From: Paracentrotus lividus
Lineage: Eukaryota > Echinodermata > Echinoidea > Camarodonta > Echinidae
Assembly: GCA_940671915.1 (NCBI GenBank)
Contig: CALNVZ010003435.1
Location: forward strand, 6,322,726-6,386,725
Length of the DNA stretch: 64,000 nt
Reading direction: 5' to 3'
Below, one piece after another: positions 1 to 10,800 of this stretch. The position numbers and the translations under genes are program-made. A model generated the notes under the pieces. The model was not told the origin of the DNA, did no database searches, and was given only the letters and a program-made list of their open reading frames with translations. How positions within the stretch are numbered: the stretch's first letter is position 1; the number at the start of each line of letters is the position of its first letter.

Positions 1-209
1 ATATGCGACGATGCAATCTTTACATCTATACACAGGAAAATTGGTTTCCTTTCCTGCTAGGGTGACCCCCCTGGGCACCCGGTCTATAACAATGGTTTCT
101 TGTTTTGTGACCAGGTTTTTGACAAGATGCTTCACACAAGATACGATTATAGAATTTACAGTGACAAAAAAAAATAAATACATGTTTCTTGTCAAATTTA
201 CTTGAACAG

Positions 210-402
210 GTACAATCTTGGAGCGCAGTTCTTTGGGAATAAGATGTACCAGCGTGCTAGGTTCCAGTTTGAGGAGGCTCACCGTGTCTTTACTTTGTTC
301 CTGAGCGAGGATCATCCTAGTAGCAAAGTAGCAAAGAAGGCTGTTGATATGATGCATGAATACAACCCTACCGAGACACTTAGGAATGCCGGCTTTATTT
401 GA
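210..402 (+). CDS. Terminal coding exon of a TPR-repeat protein (paralogue of the large minus-strand gene); 5' part outside window
   Basis: The reading frame opens directly after an acceptor (ttgaacag|G) and ends at TGA 400-402. It encodes about 63 residues starting YNLGAQFFGNKMYQRARFQF and continuing through EEAHRVFTLFL and VAKKAVDMM to a short tail ending NAGFI. The first 45 residues match, almost residue for residue and with the same intron phase, the last exon of the minus-strand gene at 18,953-19,106 (YNLGAQFFGNQMFQRAKYQF), so the two are paralogues. The pattern is a TPR helix pair. The C-terminal tail differs from that of the other copy. All other exons must lie upstream of base 1. I see no second exon within bases 1-209. 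The family is the DUF4062-NACHT-TPR (nephrocystin-3-like) group, by inference from the paralogue. Confidence 0.85.
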
Positions 403-2849
403 ATCCTGTACATCTCTCTTACTTATATGCCCTGTAACATTTATGAGTTAAGTTTGATGTCAAATCGATATTAGCCAATCAGGATCCTTGTTGCATGCGC
501 TTCTTGCATTAAAGTCTCAATGTGAATCAATCAGAGTGTTTGTTTTGCATTGTTCTGCACAAAGTTACGATTTTCTGGTTATCTGAATGCTAAAATACTT
601 TCAACAGCTGAATCAAAGGTTATTATGCCCAATACTAAGCGTATTGAGAAGGTTCTCAGGTCCGTGCCTTTTTTTTTGGTAGTATTCCTATGGCATATGT
701 ACTAGACTCATGTATGCACTGAAGTTAATTTAGTGTGCGCACTAGACTATGCTAATGCTATGCAAAAAAAAAAAAAGTCTGCTGAAATGCATGCGCACAG
801 AGATCCATGCACATTGCTTGGAGGAATTCATTTGCTGCAGCACACCATAGCCAGCACCATGGCCAGACAAATTGGTAAATAGACAGAGTGGCAATTAGAC
901 CAAAAGGTAATTAGACAAAGTGGTTGTAGACTAAATGGAATTAGACCATGTGGGATAAGACCAAACGACATTAGTCAGAGTGAGTTTAGACCAATTGGCA
1001 ATTTACCTTCTGTGATTGTATCTAACCCAGAAACCAGATGTGCAGATGTGTTATTGGGATGGTGATAAATTTGGGAATAAAATCCTTTATAATGTGAACT
1101 TATTCTATATATGTGTGGGTAAGATCTTGAACAATGATGATGAAGTTAATTCATCAAGTTTTGTAAATATTAAGTGCCAAAAACTTACAAAATATACAAA
1201 TTATATCAATTACATAGATGACTAAACAAAATAATATGCAGTGAAATCAGTTTCTGACATATTTTGAATTTTTTACTGTAGTTTTTTAATAATAATGATA
1301 GTTTACACCAATATTTACAGAATGAGAAATTACCACCTTCTTTCCCACAGATCAACAAAATGCCTTACATATATGACTCAGGATTATTAGGCATAAAGTC
1401 GAAAACATTTATATATATTTCAAAATGTATATGACGTCACTAGTGTCTTTCTTTCAGGGATCTTGTCTTTCATGTGAATAATTTTGTACCCACAACTTTG
1501 TATAAGCCAGTGTGTGAAAAAGTACTTGACTTGGTAACTGCTGAAACAGATCATATTCTTTGAAATATTCTTTGAACAAAATTGTTTTGTTTTAATCCAT
1601 TACTACTACCTGTCTTTCTGGTATATTCTTTTTCTGCAATAGTGTATATTCCAGTATGTGCACCAATATAGCCTTTTAAAGAATGCTTTATTTGTTATAT
1701 TCCTAGATGAGTAAAATGTTTATACCTTATAATTATTAGTGTACAATGTGTGCTGCCATTATCTTGTATTCATTGAATTCAATTTCGTATTTCAGAATCA
1801 TCATTATGTCTGTTGTATAGTACTTATCTTATAATGTGTGCTAAAATATTTATAAAGTTACTAATTCAATTTTTCGACAATCCTTTCACCTGATTACACA
1901 GGTGCAATAATCACCTTGAATATGAGAAGTCAAAAGGAGATGATAGATAATTTTTGTACAATTGATGAGCGAAAAAATGGGATTGGTGTATATAAATATT
2001 GGAATGGATAATGTTGATACGTGTACGTTCAAGTTTTATTGTGTTGAAAGGAAAGAGAAATTCGATAGTTATTTTTGTAAAATCACCTTGTTAAATGACC
2101 AAATTTATTTCAGTACATTTCAATCTTTTTGTAAGACTTAGTTCTCTGTCATCTTGTTTGTGTGAGATCACTTTTTATAAAATAAAATTGTGTGTATTGT
2201 ATCTCCGTCCATGTTGCATGAACAAATATGTTGAATGTATCAAGATAAAGTTTGATATAATATTTGCAAGACATGTATTTCTGTGTCATCATGATTCATG
2301 TGAAACCAAATTATATGAAAAAAAAATTCAGGTTGACTTTACTCAGGATAATAATAATATGTGAATCTTATATAGCCAATAAGACTTTGACTTAAGACTT
2401 AAGAATGTATTGTGATCTGGTGGAACAGTTGAGTTTTTTATTTTCTAATCACTGGGCATTAATCCTGGTCACTTAACAAATATAATTTATCAAGACACTA
2501 ATCTCTATTTTTCACACTCAACCCAGGTGAGGTAAATGGGTACCGGTAAGAAGAAATTCTTTGCATGCTTGAGTATTAGGGTAGCTTGGGTATGGCTGAG
2601 GTAAAAACAATACTGTGCATAAGGATATTGACCTTATGCATTGATGCCATTGCCCCACCATCTTAGAGTCTGAGGCATTGCGTTACATGAGTTTGTGATC
2701 TGCAGCTGGCGCATCTCTGCCAATTCCATTTACGCATATTCCTATTTCTTCTGAGGGAGGGCGCTATGAGATTATGACGTCATACGCATAAGGTCTGGTG
2801 TAAATATAGGTAGACAGCGCAATGTAAGTGCTTACTTTTGACATTATGG

Positions 2850-2962
2850 GTTCTAGGACAACTGCTCCCAGAAAACTATTTCCTGCTCAAAATCTACCCC
2901 CTAATAACCTTGTTACTGGGGCTAGTTGTCCTTAGGGAAAATGTCCTGATACGGATGTTATG
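2850..2962. repeat. Short inverted-repeat element of the 'aggacaact' family, copy 1
   Basis: One end reads gttctaggacaact and the other gctagttgtcctta, which are inverted. Related sequences occur at about 10,257-10,412, 47,358-47,400 and 61,850-61,955, all with aggacaact near one end and agttgtcc near the other, separated by a C/A-rich middle. This is a small non-autonomous repeat; exact ends and target duplications are not resolved by eye. Confidence 0.5.
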
Positions 2963-3879
2963 CTATCTTATAAATTTGTCTAGTTATATCACTTTAAAGT
3001 ATTTTGTGACCAAATGTGTGTGACCAAATGGGTGTGAATATTGACTTTGTTATCTATTTCTTAAAACTTGTATTTCTCTGTCAGCTTTATGTATGGAAAA
3101 ACCAATTGTTTTATTTATTTATAGACACAATTTTTTTTTTTTAAATGAAAGCTATTTTGTGAATGACATGTATGTGTATTGTTATCACCTTGCATCATGT
3201 GTGATGTATGACCAAATATGTATAAATTCTTCAATGTAGGCTTTAAAATCTTTTTAGTAAAATTTACTATTTTGTTCCACTTTGATTCTTATAAGACTAA
3301 GTATTTGTCATTAGATTGAAGTCACCTTAATTGTTACTTTTTAAATTGTGTATAACTATGTTACATTTTACCTTGAATGTTTGCGTCCAAATGTTTTTTA
3401 TTCTTTTTTTTTTTAAATCACTATTATTCAAGTTATAAACGTGGACTTTGATACATGTGTCTATTACTTAAGACTTCATTCTGTATTACCTTAATCTTCG
3501 TAAGGATTTCTTCTTTTTTTTTTCTTTTGTTGTTGTTGTTAATATTCAATCAAATAAAAATTGTATTGCTATTTAATTATATTCAATTATGGCTTTTAAT
3601 ATCACCTGCATGTTAAATAACAAAATGTGTTTAATAATATCCTGTCAACTATAATTTTTGTAAGAATCGTATTGATGGGACACCTTAATTGTCATCTTAA
3701 TTGTCACGAGACCACATATTTGTTCTTAATTGAAGCGAAGCAACCTTGATTGTTCTCTTATATTGAATTTATAAGGTTTATAAGTGTGTGGTAAGCCAGC
3801 ATAAATGTTAAATACAAATTCCGATAATAAATGACCAAGTACATAATTCCAAAAAGGTTTATAATAATACTAGGATGGG

Positions 3880-4116
3880 GGGTGGGTTGTCCGGACACTT
3901 AACAAAAATGAAGCCTGGTTTTTCATCTAAGGATTAAGCCAGAAATATATGTTGAATACTTCTTATCATCATCAATATTTGTTCTCCAAAATATATTCTG
4001 ACATTTTGTGCTCAAAATTACAAAGACATTGCATTGCTTTTAAGCAATTTCAAATGACTGGTAAAAATTGAGTGTTCGGACATCCAACCCGTCCGGACAT
4101 ACAACAACTGGGTATA
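3880..4116. repeat. Inverted-repeat element of the 'gtccggac' family, copy 1
   Basis: The element is bounded by ttgtccggacacttaac and gtccggacatacaacaac. Its interior (aggattaagccagaaatata, ttgaatacttc, caaagacattgc) is found again at 5,226-5,425. The ends relate to those of the elements at 6,490-6,720 and 7,100-7,335 inside arrestin intron 1. No coding capacity. Confidence 0.6.
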
Positions 4117-4469
4117 CTACTCGTAGATGTTTATGAACAAATTACTTTCTGATTTTAGATTATTGTAGTCTTAGTAAATACCAGTTTGTACCCAAGGTAG
4201 ATTGGCATCTTTGCACAGTTTAGTTGAACTAGCATTTTTGTTCAATTATAATTGTAGATACAGTGGAAATGTAGCATATTAATAAAAAAAAACGATCATT
4301 GTAATGTAGGAATTGTATCAAAGCTTTAATGTGGGTAGTTAAAAACCAATTTGTTTGGTTATGTGTAGGCCCAATAGATCAAATAAAGATTCGTTTTAGA
4401 TTATTGGAAATGTATATCAGGCATGATTTTTCTCCGCGCGATCCGCGGATTTCCGCGGATTTGAAATTC

Positions 4470-4482
4470 AAAAAAAAAAAAA

Positions 4483-4533
<51 letters not shown>

Positions 4534-4550
4534 TTTTTTTTTTTTTTTTT
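4470..4550. repeat. Poly(A) run joined to poly(T) run
   Basis: About 55 bases of nearly pure A pass directly into about 21 T. This may mark the junction of two inversely oriented poly(A)-tailed insertions, or simple slippage. Low-complexity tracts of this kind are often mis-sized in assemblies. Confidence 0.7.
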
Positions 4551-5225
4551 GCATGTTCATAGCGGAGGTGATTTCGGCGGTATTTTCATTGTGTATTCTG
4601 GAATATTTTCCACTCTCACTGTGTTGATTTGATGAAGTTGCAGCCAAAGAAATCGTGAATTTTCTATCTAAAATTGCAAAATTTTCTGCGGGAGGGGGAA
4701 CCCCCCCTCCCGAACGCGCACCCCAGGAAGTTCGGTCGCTCCGCTTCCCTCACAAGTAGCAATTTTCCCTCTTTTTTTAAAATTTCTCTGTCTCAATGCT
4801 GGTATATGTAATATCAAAGCATGTGCACTTTCAGTGGTATCCATGCACAATGTATGTCGTCTTTCATAATTAGAAATATAGTTAAAAGTACATTAAGGTA
4901 TTGAGCCTTTCTTGTGTATTTTCGTAAAAAGAAGTTTTTATTCATGAATGGTATAAATGTTCTATCCTTTCTAGTACAAACTTGTGATTTTGTTTTAAAG
5001 AAATGTCTTTAGTTTTATATGATCTTGTCTTTTGATGTAATAAATAGTAAGAGAGAACTGAACATTGTCAATTTCTTCTCTTAAAGATCTTATTTACGAA
5101 AAAAAGGAAGGTATGATATCAGTTTTAGGAGAAAAATTTAGCAGAAATAGCTGTTGATTTCTGATTTCCATCTATTCATGGAACCCTACATAAGGTTTTT
5201 TTTTATTGTTGTTTTAATGTGTGTT

Positions 5226-5425
5226 ATGGGGGGTGTACGGACACGTAACAAAAGTGAATCCTTGGTTATTTTGTCTCAGGATTAAGCCAAAAATATATGT
5301 TCAATACTTCGTAACATCAATATTTGTTTTCCATAATATTTTCTAAGACTTCGTGCTAAAACGCTACAAAGACATTGCTTGTAAATAATTTGTTAAAAGT
5401 TGAGTGTCACCAAGTTGACTGTGTC
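5226..5425. repeat. Partial copy of the 'gtccggac' element
   Basis: Begins gtacggacacgtaac and follows the interior of the element at 3,880-4,116 (aggattaagccaaaaatata, caaagacattgc), but it lacks a clear second end. Confidence 0.5.
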
Positions 5426-5540
5426 AGTCAGAGTGGATAGATTAAAAAGAAAAAAAAACATGGTGGAATCTCACTTCGCGAAGAAGGATTTGGGACTACT
5501 TTGAGACGGTTTTTAAAAAGTATCGGAAATGTCTCCGATG

Positions 5541-5544
<4 letters not shown>

Positions 5545-5584
<40 letters not shown>
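5545..5584. repeat. (CT)n microsatellite upstream of the arrestin gene
   Basis: Pure CT repeat of about 20 units. It is flanked on the left by tatcggaaatgtctccg and on the right by cggagacgtctctgata, which are inverted copies of each other with few mismatches, so the tract sits in the loop of a possible hairpin. It lies about 310 bp before the arrestin ATG, in probable promoter or 5' UTR sequence. Confidence 0.8.
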
Positions 5585-5586
<2 letters not shown>

Positions 5587-5896
5587 GGAGACGTCTCTGA
5601 TACTTTTTTTTTTCGTCGCGATGGAAAAACGTATCGGACTGCGCACAAACTGGCCTGTCCAGAAGAGCTGGGGATCTATCATCGTGCATTCAATACAACC
5701 TGCGTAATTTGATCAACACACAGCCCATGTATTGCATTGTTGCGCTTAATGCGCGCTTGTAACTAGCAGCGCGGCTCCTTTGATCGGCCCCCATCATCAT
5801 CGCATCGATCACCACCAGTCACCGTACCACGCACCATGCATGCATGCCTGCATCATCATTGTTATCAACATCCGTCTCCTTCCTTTCTGCAGCAAG

Positions 5897-7799
5897 ATGG
5901 GCATAAAGGTTCTCGACGTTGTGTTTTCAGGCAACACGTGTGTTTATAAACCAGGCGACCTTCTAACGGGAGAAGTGCAGATAGTTTCTGACAAGAAAGA
6001 AGAAGTTCGTTGTAAGAATTCCCTTTCAGAACTGTTTCGAAATTTTGTTGATGGTCGTGTGCCCATATTAATTTGTGGTGGCATGATGAGGGCACTTAAT
6101 TGAACAGAAAGATATATTTACAATACTTGTAAAAGTTTGATAGGCCCGTAGAAAGAGCTAAAATTCTAAATCCAATAGCTGCTCATCATTAACGTGAATA
6201 TCATTTTTTTTTTTTTTTTTTAGCTTTTCTTTTTGCATCATTCTAGGAAATTGTGAAATATCCGGACACCTGAGGAAATAAAGCCTCTTTTTTTTTTCCA
6301 TCTCAATTTCATAAAATATATAAATCGTAAAAAAAATTGTTCTTGTAAATAATTTCTTGAAATGTTTTGTTTCATTGATCATTAGAATATGAAGAACGGA
6401 ATAACATTGATGAATCTTAAAATAATATTTTACTTTGTAATAAAATCGAGATCAAATTAGGTGCGCATACATAAGCACTTCCTTCATAGGATACCCGGTT
6501 GTTGTATGTCCGGACGGGTTGTTTGTCCGGACAAAACGGCGACTTTAGGAGCTTTGTGATCAATATTTCTTCAACTGATGGGACTTTTAATATCAGACAA
6601 TATAACAAAGCACAAATATTCACAAATATTTTTTGCCATTTACTGCATAAATTTTGGAGAAAATCGCAGAGCAAAAGATGATGATTTTATCTGCTTAAGT
6701 GTCCGGACAACGGCCCCCCATGCCTACTGTGTAGGCCTATTATGATATTTTATGATTGATATAGATCTAGCAAAAATGATTGTGAAAGTTGCTTCTTAGT
6801 TATATTATCCGGCATTATTTTTTTAAACAATCAATGAAAATATTAACTTGCAAAATTCTTGAAATTGGTATCTTGTCCGGAGCAACAACCAACCTTTCCG
6901 TAAACAGTGCCCTGTAACATAAAGACTTACGAAGATAACCAGATATGATCGATTTCATCTCCGTTAGCCTCATCATAGACAGGGTGCCCCAAAGTTGATG
7001 ATCTTAATCCTAATACTAGCCCAAATCCTAATGTACCTGCACTCCAAATGAGGCTACCGAGATAGACCCTATAGGCAATCATAGCTTTTTAACTATCGCA
7101 GGATTGAGGTCCGTTGTCCGGACACTTAAGCAGATAAAAACATCCTTCTTTTGCTCTGCATTTCTCTCAAATTTTGTGAAGTAAATAGCAAAATATTTTT
7201 GAATATTTGTGCTTGTTATACGGTATTGTCTGATGTACTTTCAATCGATAAGTGAAATATTAATCACAAAAGCTTCTAAAATTCCCGTTTTGTCCAGACA
7301 AACAACCCGTCCGGACACACAACAGCCGGGTATCGGTCTTTATTATATACCCGGTTGTTGTATGTCCGGACGTTGTTTGTCCGCCCCCCATCCTACAGGG
7401 CACATAACTACTAACTTTATTTCTCCTTGCAGGCATAAAACTAACTTTGTTGGACAATCGTATTACACACTGGACTGAGGACTGAAGGGGCGGGTGAAAG
7501 CCGACGAACAATCTTCTGTACCACTGATTATTATTATTTTAATGATGGAAATCATCATCAGAGGTGAGTCCGGCTACAGAAATTAAAATGGAACAAGCAA
7601 TTTTTTTTTAAAATTGGTATTTAAATACATGTCAACAAATAAGGTCAGTAGAGATATTTACAAATAAATCTGATCCAACACGCAACCAGGCGCGGATCCA
7701 GGGGGGGGGCTAAAGGTGCTAGAGCCCCCGTAAGATGGGAAAGCAGCATACCTTTTATACATAGACCTTTTTTAACGCACCCCGTGAAAATGCTAATAA

Positions 7800-7850
<51 letters not shown>

Positions 7851-10800
7851 TGTCAGTTGTTCGAGACGGAACGCTGACCTGACCCTACCCCTGTATTGTA
7901 TATGTTTGGAATTTTATAATGGCCGACGGCCGGAAAATTTTCAACACTTATCAACCGCTTATCAGCCTGCCAACGTAACGTGGGGAAATTTTTAGCTACC
8001 TTTTAGCACCCCATTAAAGTCTGTCTCTGGATCCGCGCCTGCAACCTCCCACATTTGTACAAAATGTCATTCCCAAATGGAACTACCGAGTTGGTCAGAA
8101 AAAAACTAGACACCTAGAAAAACGTCAGTATAAAGAAAAACCAATTTGTAAACCCAAAATTATTCGGCTCAAAACATTTTCCTTAAAAAGTTATGCTTTT
8201 TTAATTCAGGATGGAGTTGCTTTTTTGTCCGCTTTTGTTGTTTTAATCTTATCCCCACTCTTGCACAATTCGAAATTGACATGTTCGCAAACAATGCATC
8301 GCATTTATCAGGCATAAAGATAAAACACACAAAATTGGTACCAAAAGATGCGGGAAGAGTTACTCTTTCAGAATATGTATAATAATTTGGGGTTAATTTT
8401 CTCGTCTCTCGAGACGGACGGATACAGTAAAATAACTCGCTTTATATCCGAGTTATCGTTTCATAGGTTAAGCCAATTAGTCAAAAAAAACTATATAAGA
8501 AGATATTATCCTCAAACTATCCTCCTCCTTCGTGTCTGTAAACTTGATTTTTATATTTAAAAGGAAATACATGTATTATATGCGAGGACCCTCACTTATG
8601 ATATAAGGCTTATAATGCACATAATATTATGCTTTGTAGATCTTTCAAGTGATATGTGTTTCATCATAATCTTTCATTCCATCTCAAAGAATATTTAAAA
8701 TTTGAAATGTTATATTTTTCAAACTATACCCTAGCTTCAAATTTCTGATTTATATTATTTTTCTCACCAACAAACGAAAAATTCTAATCTAAGATGTTTG
8801 TTGTAACACATATTTAGCTCAAAATATGAAATGTATTCGCCAAGATTGACATCAAAATTTTCCCAAATGTGAAGATTTTCGATTATTATAATGTAGATAC
8901 ACATCATCTCTCATAATAAATGCCAGTAGGATAAAACGGAAATTAGCATTGTGGTCTAAGAATACTCGATGTGGTAATAGATTGTATGATCTCGATGTGT
9001 CCATATTTGTGAAAACTTTCGGTTCAACTCTAGTGGCGGATCCAGGATTTATAGTGGGGCCACGCCCAAAATGTTTCATTATTTAAAAAATTCATTCATT
9101 AAAAAAATAAGGCCTACACTCAATGGCCAGTTTTCAAATTATATGGAGTGCGTCCTCGGTGCCCCGCCTGGATCTACCACTGAACTGTAGGCCTATAGGC
9201 CTACATATCAAAGCTAATCCCTTTTGTTTCATTTTAATACAGGGAATCCCAATGGAAAATCAGATAGAGTTATATTGGATGGAGAGCACCGATTTCCTTT
9301 CCGATTTCAGATTCCAGATAAATACTTGCCCCCTCCATTTGAAGGATTTTGCGGTCATGTGAGATACTTTGTTCAAATCACCCTCGATCGGCCGTTTAAA
9401 TTTAACCAACACACAGAGAAGTTCTTTAGCATTCTCACGTTATTAGATCTTCACAAAGTTCCTGATGTATTGGTAAGGATTATTTTGTGTTGTTTGCTCA
9501 TTTAATCCTTGTTTTTATTGAAGTTTAATACAAACAAACGCTTGTCGAGATTAAATTTTTTTTAATGTCGTGTTTTTGAAGAAAGAAAGCGTTCCAATGT
9601 TCATGTATGAGATGTGTATTGTTTTTAGATAATAAATGATATATAATATTGTTCCTTTTGGTGGTTTTGTTACCACTTGATGGTTTAAAATGTGCTGTAA
9701 ATTACGCAATGTTATGAAATGAAGCAGGGAAAATAGCCTTACAATAAATTGATTTCCCGAGTTCAGACAAAAAATATACCTGAGAAAAAAAAAACGGTAC
9801 TCACAAATCTTTACTTTTTTTCTGGTTCTATCATCTGCCCGATATTTACACACTGGTTCTTATGAGGTACAGTACGTAATACTTCTTAGAATTTACCGCG
9901 TTCTAAAAAGGACCTTATTCCATTTCTGATCGGCCGTGCGTCTCCTTGCGTCTGTTCTGCCTTTGTAGAAAAAATCTTGGCATTGACGCATGGGGATGAA
10001 CAGATATTGCAGGTACGAATGATCAACACGATGTTTCTACAGCCTGCCGAGTCGTTTTGGAAGACAGGGAATCACAAAAGTTATCAGCCACCTGGGGGCA
10101 TTTCATCAGAGGACTTGTCAGACATTTTATCCGACCAATTTGCTCTTAGCCAATCAGATGCATGCTTGCATTTATGTAGCTTAACAGTTTGTCGGATAAA
10201 ACGTCCGACAAGTCCTTTGATGAAATGCCCCCCTGGTTGACCTGGCAAACTGGTTGGAACTGGTTCGAGGACAACTACCCCTGGACAATTATCGCCCGGA
10301 CAAATTTACCCCAACAAAATTCTACCCTAACTCTATATACACCTTACCCTAAACGTAGTTCTAGTGGGGGGGGGGGTAGTTGTCCAGAGGGTAGATGTCC
10401 TGATGAGGTTGGAACTATCGTTACGATATATCTCTTTATTCAATTATTTTCCTTGAAGGTTCCTTTAAGTCAGGTAGTTGAGAAGACAATGTGCTGTCTA
10501 TGTTGTGAATCAGGACCCATCCTTTTTAAAGGAACAATCGACAAGAGAGGCTACGTACCCGGGGAATACATCTTTGTATCAGTGAATCTTCAGAACAACA
10601 GTAGGAGGGCAATCAATCGTATCACTGTAATACTCCAACAGGTAATTTGAAATTTCCCTTTTATTTTTCTTTTATTCCCTTTTTTTTTTTTATTCTTCTT
10701 CTCTTTTCCTTTTCTTCTTTATTCTTAATCATTATTATTTATTTTTTTTCTTTTTCTTTTTTGTCCTTTCTTTAGCTGCAATTCTATTCGGCCCAGAGTT

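Larger units (their letters stand above)
403..5896. other. Intergenic region with 3' flank of the first gene, AT-rich DNA and small repeats
   Basis: No open frame with coding character was found on either strand. The stretch holds an AT-rich probable 3' UTR after 402, several small repeats listed separately, an A-run running into a T-run at about 4,470-4,550, and the 5' flank of the arrestin gene. Short open frames here have no recognisable domains and low-complexity composition. Confidence 0.6.
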
